From Streptomyces reniochalinae (GTDB lineage: Bacteria; Actinomycetota; Actinomycetes; Streptomycetales; Streptomycetaceae), in NCBI RefSeq assembly GCF_003323735.1, contig NZ_QOIM01000018.1:62001-126000 (forward strand): 64,000 bases of DNA, written 5' to 3'. Below the pieces are notes generated by a model. That model was not told the DNA's origin, did not search any database, and saw nothing but the letters and a program-made list of their open reading frames with translations. Below, one piece after another: positions 45,882 to 54,164 of the stretch. The translations under genes and the position numbers were made by a program. Position 1 is the first letter of the stretch. Each line of letters starts with the position of its first letter.

Positions 45882-47606
45882 TCACGCCGCCCCGCTCCGC
45901 AGTTCGGTCAGCGTGCCTGCGGTCAGCGGCCGCGGCCCGGCGTCGGGGTCGACGAGGAGTACGTCGCAGGCGGCGGCGTGGGTGAGCGCCGCGGTGAAGC
46001 TGCCGTCCGCGAACTGGGCGAGCGCGCCGCGCGGCGAGCGGCCGACCGTGACGGCCCGGGCCCCGACCTCGGCGGCGTGCCGGGCCAGTACGCGCCCCGC
46101 GGCGGCGTGGTCGCCGACGCTGTCGAGTACCTGCCCCGTCGCGGGGACACCGCCCGCAGCGAGCCGGTCCAGGTGGGCCTTGACGGCGGCGCGGGCCTGG
46201 TCGGCGTCCTCCGTCTCGACGGCCTGCTCCTCGACGACGGCGGACTGCCGGACGTGGACGACCTCCAGCGGACTCCCGGAGTGCTCGGCGTACCGGGCGG
46301 CGGTGTCCACGATCGTGGCGGCCCGCGCGTGGGCGCCGACGGCCACGATGACCGGGGGCGCGCCGCCCGCGGCCGCCGCGTCACCGACGGGCCGCAGGGC
46401 CGGGGTGACGGGCTCCTCCGCGTCGGGGCTCGCCTCGGCCTGGCGCAGCAGCCGGTGGCCGCTGGCCAGGACCGGGATGGCGAGCAGGAAGGTGGCGGCG
46501 CCCAGGTAGAAGGGGACGCTCAGGTCGGTGGCGTCGGCGAGCTTGCCGGCCACGTAGGGGGCCAGGCCGCCGCCGATGAAGCGCAGGAAGCCGTAGGAGG
46601 AGGAGGCGACGGGGCGCTCGACGGGGGCGACGAGCATGACGGCCTGGGTGGTGAGGGTGTTGTTGATGCCGATGAAGGCGCCGCTGACGATGACCGCGAC
46701 GATCACCGTCGTCGGTGTGGTGACCCCCGCCGCGATGACGGCCATCACGATGCCCAGGCCCAGCAGGTTGGCGTAGAGCACCGGCGCCGTGCCCCAGCGG
46801 GCCTGGAGGCGCGGGGCGAAGAAGACGCTGAAGGCGGCCACCAGCAGCCCCCAGCCGGTGAAGACCAGCCCGAGTTCGTGGGCGCTCAGCTCCATGGGGT
46901 AGGGCGCGTAGCCGAGCATGGTGAAGAAGCCCCAGTTGTAGAGCAGCGCCATGATGCCCATGGTCAGCAGGCCGCGGTGGCGCAGCGCCTTGAGCGGGGC
47001 GAGCGCTGAGGTGGGGCGTGCGGGTTTGGGGAGGTTGGGCACGAAGGCCACCGTGGCCGCCAGCGCGATCGCCATGAGGACGGCGACGCCGAAGAAGGGA
47101 CCGCGCCAGCTGATGGCTCCCAGTTCGCCGCCGAGCAGCGGTCCGACGGCGATGCCGAGCCCCAGGGCCGTCTCGTACAGGATGATCGCGCCGCCGAATC
47201 CGCCGCTGGCCGAGGCGACGATCACGGCCAGCGAGGTGGCGATGAACAGGGCGTTGCCCAGCCCCCAGCCGGCCCGGAAGCCGACGATGCCGTTGATGGA
47301 TCCGGAGGCGCCGGCCAGCGCCGCGAAGACGACGATGACCGACAGGCCTATGACCAGGGTGCGTTTGGCGCCGAAGCGGCTGGAGAACCAGCCGACGATC
47401 AGCATGGCGACCGCGGTGACGATCAGGTAGCTGCTGAAGAGCAGGGAGACCTGGCTGGGGGTGGCGTCGAGGCTCTCGGCCAGTGCGGGCAGGATCGGGT
47501 CGACCAGTCCGATGCCCATGAACGAGATCACGCAGGCGAACGCGACGGCCCACACGGCCTTGGGCTGCTTGAAGGGGCTGGCGGCCTTTCCTTGCGGTGC
47601 ACTCAT
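45882..47606 (-). CDS. MFS transporter fused to a universal stress protein domain
   Basis: A 574-residue protein. Residues about 15-400 form a 12-helix MFS transporter of the DHA1 drug-export type (VISFMGIGLVDPILPALAESL; WFSSRFGAKRTLVIGLS). After an Ala/Gly-rich linker (about 405-430), residues about 430-560 form a UspA-like domain: PVIVAVGAHARAATIVDTAARYAE, VVHVRQSAV, AVTVGRSPRGALAQF, DVLLVDP. A USP domain on a drug exporter suggests nucleotide-dependent regulation of transport, but that is inference. The MarR gene 78 bp upstream on the same strand is the likely regulator. Confidence 0.85.
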   Translation of the reverse strand: MSAPQGKAASPFKQPKAVWAVAFACVISFMGIGLVDPILPALAESLDATPSQVSLLFSSYLIVTAVAMLIVGWFSSRFGAKRTLVIGLSVIVVFAALAGASGSINGIVGFRAGWGLGNALFIATSLAVIVASASGGFGGAIILYETALGLGIAVGPLLGGELGAISWRGPFFGVAVLMAIALAATVAFVPNLPKPARPTSALAPLKALRHRGLLTMGIMALLYNWGFFTMLGYAPYPMELSAHELGLVFTGWGLLVAAFSVFFAPRLQARWGTAPVLYANLLGLGIVMAVIAAGVTTPTTVIVAVIVSGAFIGINNTLTTQAVMLVAPVERPVASSSYGFLRFIGGGLAPYVAGKLADATDLSVPFYLGAATFLLAIPVLASGHRLLRQAEASPDAEEPVTPALRPVGDAAAAGGAPPVIVAVGAHARAATIVDTAARYAEHSGSPLEVVHVRQSAVVEEQAVETEDADQARAAVKAHLDRLAAGGVPATGQVLDSVGDHAAAGRVLARHAAEVGARAVTVGRSPRGALAQFADGSFTAALTHAAACDVLLVDPDAGPRPLTAGTLTELRSGAA

Positions 47607-47684
47607 GTGTGCTTCTCTTCCGGGACGTTGGCGGATGCGGGGACGAAGGGACGAGGGGACGAGGGGGATGGGTGGGGCGCGGGG

Positions 47685-48128
47685 TCAGGGGCCGGGCCTG
47701 CGGCCCTGGATCGCGCGGGCCAGCGCGGGCAGCGCGAGGCGCACCGCGCGCTGTTCGGGTTCGCTCAGCTCGCCGAGGAGCTCCTCGAGCGCCTGGGCGC
47801 GCTCGGCGCGGCGCCGGTGGAAGAGTTCGAGGCCCGCGTCGGTGGCCTCCACGAGCACGCCGCGGCCGTCGCTGGTGTCCGCGGTGCGCCGGATGAGCCC
47901 GGCGCGCTCCATCCGGGTCATGAGCTGGGTCATGTTCGGCTGCGAGACGCCTTCGGCCCTGGCCAGTTCGGTCAGCCGCTGCGGGCCCTCGCGGCCGAGA
48001 CGGGCCAGCGCCTGGCTGGCCGCGGTGCTCAGGTCGCCCGCGGTGGCGCTGCGGCGTACGTAGCGGACCATCTGCTCGACCGCGATGATCAGCTCGTCCG
48101 GCTCCTCCTGGGAGGCCGTCGAGTCCAT
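47685..48128 (-). CDS. MarR-family transcriptional regulator
   Basis: A 147-residue winged-helix protein from ATG 48128; an ATG five codons earlier (48143) is an alternative. Core: ALARLGREGPQRLTELARAEGVSQPNMTQLMTRMERAGLIRRTADTSDGRGVLVEATDAG. It lies directly upstream of the MFS-USP fusion on the same strand and is probably its autoregulated repressor. The promoter at 48140-48185 contains short inverted pieces (GAAAC/GTTTTC) but no clear operator. Confidence 0.87.
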   Translation of the reverse strand: MDSTASQEEPDELIIAVEQMVRYVRRSATAGDLSTAASQALARLGREGPQRLTELARAEGVSQPNMTQLMTRMERAGLIRRTADTSDGRGVLVEATDAGLELFHRRRAERAQALEELLGELSEPEQRAVRLALPALARAIQGRRPGP

Positions 48129-48401
48129 AACCCGCTTATGCATACGCCCATGATGCACTTCCGTGTACGTTGAAACAAGTTTTCGGGGGTGCGGCGGGCA
48201 CCGGGCACCGGACAGCAGGCAGCGGGCCGGAGGGGCCTCGGGGGCGTCCGCTGGGCGCCCGGGCCGGCTCGGTCCGGCTATCAGGGCCGGGCCGAAAAGC
48301 ACCCGTCCCGGCGACAGCCGGCTGCGTCGAACGGCCCAAGCCGCCCGCGTGCCGCGCCCGCGCGCCCCGTCCTGCGGGGTGCGCGGACGCACGATCGTGC
48401 C

Positions 48402-49520
48402 ATGACTCAGGCCGTACGAAAGAGACGGGCGGCGGCTCCACTGGCCGCACTGCTGTGCGCCGCGGTGCTCGCCGGTGGTGCGCCGCACGCCACGGGGGCC
48501 GCCCAGGCGAAGGGCCCCTCCGAGGCCGCGCAGCCCCTGCCCGACCGGATCGCCGCCCTCTACCGCGAGGCCACCGCCGCCTCCGCGCGGTTCGAGGCCG
48601 CCCAGCGCAAGGCGTCGGCACAGCGGGTGGCCGCCCGGCACGCCGCTCGCGCCGTCCACCGTGGCGAGCGGCGACTGCGGACGCTGCACAGGCAACTCGG
48701 TGCCGTGGCACGCCTGCAGTACCAGCAGGGCGGCTGGGCCCCCAGCACCCGCCTGCTGACGACCTCTTCGCCCGAGGTCCTGCTCGGCAAGCTGCGTTCG
48801 CAGCGCCAGGGCGACCACGCCTTCCGGCGGCTGCTGCACACCACCAAGGGCACCCAGCGCCGGCTCGTGCGCGACCGGGCGCACGAACGCGCCCTGCTGG
48901 GCAGGCTGAAGGCGGACGCCACGCGTCAGCAGCGCGCCGCGCGCACCGTCGAGCGGCGGCTCGCGCAGGCCAGGGTGCGGCTGCGGCAGGAGCGCGCGGA
49001 CCGGGCGGCACGCGCCGCAGGCCCGGTGACGCGCGCGGCGCTCCAGGCGGTGCCCGCCAGCTCCTCGGGTGGCTGCGCCTACAGCCCGCCGCCGGCCAAG
49101 CGGGGGCACAGCGGCGCGAAGTGGGTGAAGCCCGTGAAGGGCTACACGCTCTCCGCGGGCTTCGCCTCCTCGGGCAAGCGCTGGGCGCACAGCCACACGG
49201 GACAGGACTTCGCGGTGGGGGTCGGCACCCCCGTGCGGGCGGTCGGCGCGGGCACCGTCGTCAAGACGGAGTGCGGCGGCCCGTTCGGCAACCACATCGT
49301 CATCCGGCACCCGAACGGCTACTACACCCAGTACGCGCACCTCTCCCGCATCCAGACCAAGAAGGGCGCGCACGTGCGCGCGGGGGAGCGGATCGGGCTG
49401 TCGGGCAACACGGGCAACTCGACAGGTCCGCACCTGCACTTCGAGGTCAGGGTCACGCCGGAGGTCGGCTCAGGCGTCGACCCGGTGCCGTGGCTGCGCA
49501 ACCGGGGTGTGGACGTCTGA
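48402..49520 (+). CDS. Secreted M23-family (LytM) peptidase with coiled-coil domain
   Basis: A 372-residue protein from ATG 48402. A signal peptide (RKRRAAAPLAALLCAAVLAGG) likely ends near residue 33. An Arg/Ala-rich coiled coil spans about 45-215, the EnvC/NlpD-like layout. The M23 domain (about 240-365) has zinc residues in HSHTGQDFAVG and HLHFEVR and the shape GYTLSAGF. It probably cuts, or activates enzymes that cut, peptidoglycan peptide bridges. It is a single gene ended by a strong hairpin. Confidence 0.88.
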   Translation: MTQAVRKRRAAAPLAALLCAAVLAGGAPHATGAAQAKGPSEAAQPLPDRIAALYREATAASARFEAAQRKASAQRVAARHAARAVHRGERRLRTLHRQLGAVARLQYQQGGWAPSTRLLTTSSPEVLLGKLRSQRQGDHAFRRLLHTTKGTQRRLVRDRAHERALLGRLKADATRQQRAARTVERRLAQARVRLRQERADRAARAAGPVTRAALQAVPASSSGGCAYSPPPAKRGHSGAKWVKPVKGYTLSAGFASSGKRWAHSHTGQDFAVGVGTPVRAVGAGTVVKTECGGPFGNHIVIRHPNGYYTQYAHLSRIQTKKGAHVRAGERIGLSGNTGNSTGPHLHFEVRVTPEVGSGVDPVPWLRNRGVDV

Positions 49521-49546
49521 GGCGTCCGTTCTCCGCCGAGCGGTGC

Positions 49547-49580
49547 GAAGGGGCCCGGATCTACAGGTCCGGGCCCCTTC
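49547..49580 (+). terminator. Terminator of the M23 peptidase gene
   Basis: GAAGGGGCCCGGA at 49547-49559 pairs over 13 bp with 49568-49580, loop of 8 bases, 27 bp past the stop codon. Confidence 0.8.
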
Positions 49581-49734
49581 GCCGTACGCGGTCCCGGGTG
49601 CGTCGCGGCGGGGCGGGTGTCGCGGCTCTGGACAGCCGCTGACGCCGCGTGCTCTCATGCGTACTGCGCGTGTTCCAACACGTTCCGACAGTGAGCTACA
49701 GAATCGCACGCTGGCAACGAGCCCCGATCGCACC

Positions 49735-49750
49735 CTGACAACGATGTCAG
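49735..49750. promoter_or_regulatory. LacI-type operator before the PA14-GH2 glycosidase
   Basis: CTGACAACGATGTCAG has 6-bp perfect arms around a central ACGA. The form TGACAaCGatGTCA with a central CG is typical of LacI-family sites in actinomycetes. No LacI gene lies in the window, so a distant regulator would be needed. Confidence 0.55.
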
Positions 49751-49839
49751 TCGTGAGGTCCGCTCAGCGTTCTCGACGTTCGGCTCGATGTCCGCCGGAC
49801 CCGCACGGAGCACACCACCGCACCCACCCGGAGGTCCCC

Positions 49840-52470
49840 GTGAGACGCGCACACCCCTGGCCGGCGGCGCTCACCGCCGCCCTCGCACTCCTCGCCCTCC
49901 TGGCCGCCGCGCTCGGCTCCTCGCCGCCGGCCGCGGCCGCCGCCGACGACCCGCCCGCGGTGCACGGCCTCAAGGGCGAGTACTGGACGCAGACCGCCCC
50001 CGGAGCCCACGACTTCGGCACCCTCCAGGCCACCGCCTTCGACCCCGCGCTCGACTTCGACGACCTGGAGCCGCGGCTGAGCGAACGGGCGGGCCGCAGC
50101 GACCACGCCAGCGTCCGCTGGACCGGCCGGCTCACCCCGGACAGGACGGGCGCGCACACCTTCCACGTCACCGGCGACAACGGTTTCCGCGTGTGGGTCG
50201 GCGGCGAACTCGTCATCGACCACTGGGTCGCCGACTGGGACAAGGAGATCACCTCCGAGCCCGTCGAACTGACCGCGGGGCGCGCCTACGACCTCAAGGT
50301 CGAGTACTTCGAGGAGGACGGCGGCTCCAACCTCCATGTGCGCTGGACCCCGCCCGGCGGGGAGAAGACGGCCATACCGCGGACCGCCCTCACCCTCCCC
50401 GACGGCTTCGAGTACGACGGCCCCGCCGAGACGCACGTCCTCGCCTCGGGACGCACCCTCCAACTCCGCTTCCCGCAGCGCCTCGCCGGGCCGCCCGCCG
50501 CACTGCGCGACCACCTCGAGGCCGTCATCGGCGGCGCCGAGTGGCCGCTGGGGCAGCCCAGAACCGACGCGGAGGACCCGTACGCGCTCCTCGTCCCGCT
50601 CACCGAGCCCGTCGTCGGCCAGGGCGGATCCGCCGAGGTGCGCTACGACGGCGAGGGCGGTCTGGCCGGCGCGGACGGCGAGGCGATCGGCGCCTTCTGG
50701 GCGAGCGGCGACAACCGTTCCGAGTACCAGCTGTCCACCCGCTGGGCCCAGGAGGCCGGTCCCGGCAACGCGCTGCCCGAGTATCCCAGGCCCCAGCTGA
50801 AGCGCGATCAGTGGCGCAACCTCAACGGCACCTGGCAGTTCGCGTCGGCGGAGAAGGGCCAGGCGCCGCCGGTCGGGCGCGACAAGCGGCTGGACGAGAA
50901 GATCCTGGTGCCCTACCCCGTCGAATCCCGGCTCTCCGGCGTCGAGCGGCACGAGGAACGCATGTGGTACAAGCGGACGTTCACCGTGCCCAAGGGCTGG
51001 AAAGTCGGTGAAGGGCCCCGGGGCAAGCGGCTGCACCTGACCTTCGACGCCGTCGACTGGCAGGCCACGGTCTACGTCAACGGCGAGCGCGTCGCCACGC
51101 ACAAGGGCGGCTACGACCGCTTCACCGCCGATGTGACCGACGCGCTGAAGCCCGGTGGCCGCCAGGAGCTGGTCGTCGGCGTCTACGATCCGACCGACGG
51201 CGCCGAGGGCCCCAACCCGCCCGTCGGCAAGCAGCGGCTGAGCCCCGAGGGCATCTGGTACACGCCCTCCTCCGGCATCTGGCAGACCGTGTGGATGGAG
51301 CCGGTCGCCGCCGACCACACGACCGATGTGCACACCACCCCCGACCTGTCCGGCGAGCAGGTCTCGGTCACCGCGCGCGGCGTGCGCGACGGCGTGCCCG
51401 TCACCGCCGTCGTCCGCGACGGGAGGAAGGAGGTCGGCCGGGCCACCGGCAGCGGCACCGAGCCCTTCGAGGTGCCCGTGCCCGAACCGCACCTGTGGTC
51501 GCCCGACGACCCGCACCTCTACACCCTCACGGTGCGGGTGGGCGAGGGGCGTTCCGTCGACACGGTGGACAGCTACTTCGGCATGCGCGAGATCTCCGTC
51601 GAGACGGTCGACGGCGAGCGGCGCATGGTGCTCAACGGCAAGCCCGTCTTCTCCATGGCCACGCTCGACCAGGGCTTCTGGCCCGAGAGCCTGCACACCG
51701 CCCCGACCGACGAGGCGCTCGCGTACGACCTTCGGCAGCACAAGAAGATGGGCTTCAACTCCGTACGCAAGCACATCAAGGTCGAACCCGACCGCTGGTT
51801 CTACCACGCCGACCGGCTCGGCCTGCTGGTGTGGCAGGACATGCCCTCCATGCGCTCGGACCGCACCCCCGACAGTGCGGCCCGCGCCCAGTACGAGCAC
51901 GAGATGCGGGAGATGATCCGGCAGCACGACAGCCACCCCTCGGTGATCATGTGGGTCACCTTCAACGAGGGCTGGGGCCAGTACGACCAGGCCCGCATCG
52001 CCGACTACGCCAAGGGGCTCGACCCGACGCGGCTGGTGAACAACATGAGCGGGCACAACTGCTGCGGCGCGGTCGACGGCGGCAACGGCGACATCTCCGA
52101 CGCGCACGGCTACCCGAGCGCACAGCTGCCCGAGCCCGACGGTCGAAGGGCGCTGGTGAGCGGCGAGTACGGCGGCCTGGGGCTCGCCGTGCCGGGCCAC
52201 GCCTGGCCCGTGCGGCACACCTACGTCGGGGTGGAGAAGGACGCGTACACCGACGAGTACCTGGCGAAGCTGGCCGAGGTCGAGCAGTTCGCCGCCTGCG
52301 AGGGCGGCAGCGGCGCCGTCTACACCCAGATCACCGACCTGGAGGGCGAGTTGAACGGCCTGCTCACCTACGACCGCCGGGTCGTCAAGCCGGACACGGG
52401 CCGCCTCAAGGCGGCCCACGAGAAGCTGATCGAGGGCGCCGCCGAAGGCTCCCTGACCTGCGAGCGGTAG
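49840..52470 (+). CDS. Secreted PA14-GH2 glycoside hydrolase
   Basis: An 876-residue protein from GTG 49840 with CGGAGG 5 bases upstream. A signal peptide ends near residue 38. A PA14 domain (about 45-190: LKGEYWTQTAP; TGDNGFRVWVGGELVIDHW; YFEEDGGSNLHVRW) probably binds carbohydrate. A GH2 sugar-binding domain follows (LNGTWQFAS; RMWYKRTFTVP), then the immunoglobulin-like domain and a TIM barrel. The predicted acid/base is Glu710 (FNEGWGQ) and the nucleophile Glu776 (SGEYGG). GH2 covers beta-galactosidase, glucuronidase and mannosidase activities; the substrate cannot be chosen. Exported as a single gene. Confidence 0.88.
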   Translation: MRRAHPWPAALTAALALLALLAAALGSSPPAAAAADDPPAVHGLKGEYWTQTAPGAHDFGTLQATAFDPALDFDDLEPRLSERAGRSDHASVRWTGRLTPDRTGAHTFHVTGDNGFRVWVGGELVIDHWVADWDKEITSEPVELTAGRAYDLKVEYFEEDGGSNLHVRWTPPGGEKTAIPRTALTLPDGFEYDGPAETHVLASGRTLQLRFPQRLAGPPAALRDHLEAVIGGAEWPLGQPRTDAEDPYALLVPLTEPVVGQGGSAEVRYDGEGGLAGADGEAIGAFWASGDNRSEYQLSTRWAQEAGPGNALPEYPRPQLKRDQWRNLNGTWQFASAEKGQAPPVGRDKRLDEKILVPYPVESRLSGVERHEERMWYKRTFTVPKGWKVGEGPRGKRLHLTFDAVDWQATVYVNGERVATHKGGYDRFTADVTDALKPGGRQELVVGVYDPTDGAEGPNPPVGKQRLSPEGIWYTPSSGIWQTVWMEPVAADHTTDVHTTPDLSGEQVSVTARGVRDGVPVTAVVRDGRKEVGRATGSGTEPFEVPVPEPHLWSPDDPHLYTLTVRVGEGRSVDTVDSYFGMREISVETVDGERRMVLNGKPVFSMATLDQGFWPESLHTAPTDEALAYDLRQHKKMGFNSVRKHIKVEPDRWFYHADRLGLLVWQDMPSMRSDRTPDSAARAQYEHEMREMIRQHDSHPSVIMWVTFNEGWGQYDQARIADYAKGLDPTRLVNNMSGHNCCGAVDGGNGDISDAHGYPSAQLPEPDGRRALVSGEYGGLGLAVPGHAWPVRHTYVGVEKDAYTDEYLAKLAEVEQFAACEGGSGAVYTQITDLEGELNGLLTYDRRVVKPDTGRLKAAHEKLIEGAAEGSLTCER

Positions 52471-52483
52471 CCACCGGGTCCCT

Positions 52484-52525
52484 CCCGCTGTCCGCCCCGC
52501 CTCACGCGGCGGGGCGGACAGCGGG
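52484..52525. terminator. Strong hairpin between GH2 and GNAT genes
   Basis: An 18-bp perfect stem (52484-52501 with 52508-52525) closed by TCACGC, between convergent stop codons. Outer bases CCGGGTCCC/GGGACCCGG could extend it across a small bulge. Confidence 0.85.
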
Positions 52526-52577
52526 ACCCGGCCCGCCGCGCGGGCCCCGCGGACCGGTCAAAAGCCCCGCGGTCCGG

Positions 52578-53027
52578 TCAGACCTTGCGGTGCATGCCGA
52601 TGGAGTGCGGTGCCGTCTCGGTGAAACCGAAGCGGCTGTAGAGGTGGTACGCGTCGCCGTCGGCGATGAGGGAGACATAGGCGCCCGCCGGGGCGCGCCG
52701 TTCCAGTTCGCCGGTCAGCTCCGCCATGATCCGCTTGCCGAGCCCTCTGCCCTGGTGCGCGGGCAGGACGCACACGTCCGCGATCTGGAAGCAGGAGCCT
52801 CCGTCGCCGATCACCCGCCCCATGCCGACGATGCGCCCGGTGGCCTCCTCGCCGTGGGTGGGCACCGCCTCGACCACCACGCCGTACCAGGTGCCCGGCA
52901 GGCCGCGCGCCACGGCCTCGACGGGCCTCGGCCCCATCCCGCACGCGTGGCGGAGCGCGCGGAAGGTCTCGACGTCGGGGACACCGGCTCCGACCTCATA
53001 GGTGTAATGGTTCGTGCTGGTAGTCAT
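52578..53027 (-). CDS. GNAT-family N-acetyltransferase
   Basis: A 149-residue single GNAT domain. The acetyl-CoA loop is VLPAHQGRGLGKRIM, the preceding strand FQIADVCVLP and the C-terminal part YHLYSRFGFTETAPHSIGMHRKV. It resembles the small acetyltransferases near aminoglycoside or polyamine types; substrate unknown. The gene ends at the strong hairpin shared with the glycosidase and borders a region of gene remnants on its upstream side. Confidence 0.87.
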   Translation of the reverse strand: MTTSTNHYTYEVGAGVPDVETFRALRHACGMGPRPVEAVARGLPGTWYGVVVEAVPTHGEEATGRIVGMGRVIGDGGSCFQIADVCVLPAHQGRGLGKRIMAELTGELERRAPAGAYVSLIADGDAYHLYSRFGFTETAPHSIGMHRKV

Positions 53028-53115
53028 GGCTTACACGTTACTCACTTCGGCTCGTCGGGGTGGATCTTTGCGGAGTTCCTGAAGGGCCTGGAGCGGTGGC
53101 TGTATCCCGTGACGT

Positions 53116-53345
53116 GTGAGGTATGCGGATGGGGGCGGGCTGACTCCTGCGGGGCGCCGGCGCCGAAAGACGGTACGGATGCAGGCGGCCGAGCTGTTCG
53201 AGCAGAAGATCAAGCCGCCGGACGCGGCACGGTGCCCGCGGGTGAGCCTGAAATCGGCTTACCAGTGGCATCAGTTGTGGCGGTCGGTCGTGAGGCTCTG
53301 GCTTTGCGTGGCCCGAGCGGGTCGCGGTGCCGTCTGCCACCGCGT
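53116..53345 (+). pseudogene. IS630-type transposase remnant (N-terminal helix-turn-helix)
   Basis: From GTG 53116 the frame reads MRYADGGGLTPAGRRRR, then AAELFEQKIKPPDAARC and RVSLKSAYQWHQLWR, the N-terminal helix-turn-helix of Streptomyces IS630-family transposases. Near 53280 the frame breaks; the next frame continues with GREALALRGPSGSRCRLP, which also belongs to the family. The DDE catalytic part is absent because the DUF998 gene ends at 53351. So a few hundred bases of an element remain, with a frameshift and a 3' truncation. No terminal repeats were found. Confidence 0.7.
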
Positions 53346-53350
53346 TGTTG

Positions 53351-54082
53351 TCAGCCCGTCGCTGCCGTGCTGCGCGGGTGGGAGTCGTGCCGGCGTAGCA
53401 GGCGTGCGGCCAGTAGGGCGAACCAGAGGCCGCCGGTGCCGAGGCTGATGCGCTGCCACAGGCCGTGATAGGTGCCGGTCTGGGTGTCCATGTTGAAGCG
53501 GGTGATGCCGATGTAGAGGGCGACCGGGACGACGATGCCGGCGATCAGGCTGAAGAGCGCCCACGGGAGGCCGTCGCGGCGCCGGAAGGCGCAGTAGGCG
53601 GCGGCGAGGATGACACCGCTGTAGGCGACGAAGGTCGGGAACATGTTGATGCCGTGCACCCAGCCGTGGAAGGACGCATCAGCCGTTCCCTGGCTGCCGG
53701 CGGGATAGCCCACGTATGGGTCGCAGACGAAGACGCCCTGAACGATGAGGCAGACGCCGAGGAGTCCGGTCAGCAGGGGGATGGCGGCCGCGCCCGGACC
53801 GCCGCGCGGGGCCAGCGCGCGGCGCAGGCCCACGGCGAAGGCGAGGGTCATCACGCCCGCCACGAGGAAATTGATGATCTGCTGCCAGCCGTACTCGCTC
53901 AGGCTGAGTTCGCTGCCCCAGTGGTGCAGGGCGCTGTAGCCGGGGCGGAACGCGCCCTCGATCAAGATCACGACGATGAACAGCAGCGGGCCGACGCCGC
54001 AGGCGAGGAGGGCCCGGGTGCGGCGGTCCGAGGTCGGCGCAGGCGCGGCGGCCGGGGCGTCGGTTGTTATTGGCATAGACAT
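53351..54082 (-). CDS. DUF998 membrane protein
   Basis: A 243-residue membrane protein from ATG 54082 with GAGGAAG upstream. About six helices are visible, with the family pattern FRPGYSALHHWGSELSLSEYGWQQIINFLVAGV and FVCDPYVGYP...HGWVHG. Function of DUF998 proteins is unknown. It is divergent from a TetR gene with two near-identical palindromes between them, so expression is probably repressed by that TetR. Its stop touches the transposase remnant. Confidence 0.85.
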   Translation of the reverse strand: MSMPITTDAPAAAPAPTSDRRTRALLACGVGPLLFIVVILIEGAFRPGYSALHHWGSELSLSEYGWQQIINFLVAGVMTLAFAVGLRRALAPRGGPGAAAIPLLTGLLGVCLIVQGVFVCDPYVGYPAGSQGTADASFHGWVHGINMFPTFVAYSGVILAAAYCAFRRRDGLPWALFSLIAGIVVPVALYIGITRFNMDTQTGTYHGLWQRISLGTGGLWFALLAARLLRRHDSHPRSTAATG

Positions 54083-54107
54083 GCGAGACTTCCTCAACGC
54101 AGGCACC

Positions 54108-54122
54108 CTTAGCGGCGCTAAG
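54108..54122. promoter_or_regulatory. TetR operator 1 (DUF998/TetR promoter)
   Basis: CTTAGCGGCGCTAAG, a perfect 7-bp palindrome around one central base, 26 bp from the DUF998 start codon. Confidence 0.8.
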
Positions 54123-54141
54123 GATTTGTCATCATAGTACC

Positions 54142-54156
54142 CTGAGCACCGCTAAG
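54142..54156. promoter_or_regulatory. TetR operator 2 (DUF998/TetR promoter)
   Basis: CTGAGCACCGCTAAG matches operator 1 in inverted orientation (CTTAGCGGTGCTCAG) with two changes. It ends 8 bp before the TetR start codon and lies 34 bp, centre to centre, from operator 1. Confidence 0.75.
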
Positions 54157-54164
54157 ATGCATAC

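Larger units (their letters stand above)
49521..49839. other. 319-bp intergenic region: terminator and GH2 promoter
   Basis: No gene is supported here. It holds the M23 terminator hairpin (49547-49580), a stretch with repeated TTCC(A/G)ACA near 49674-49690, and the LacI-type palindrome (49735-49750) about 90 bp before the glycosidase start. Confidence 0.6.

Noticed and set aside
47637..47670. Short GGGACGAG-type repeats between the MFS-USP and MarR genes
   Set aside because: Three imperfect 8-9 bp units are common in GC-rich intergenic DNA and carry no clear signal.
48140..48185. MarR operator
   Set aside because: Only 4-5 bp arms (GAAAC/GTTTTC) were found, which is not enough to call a site.
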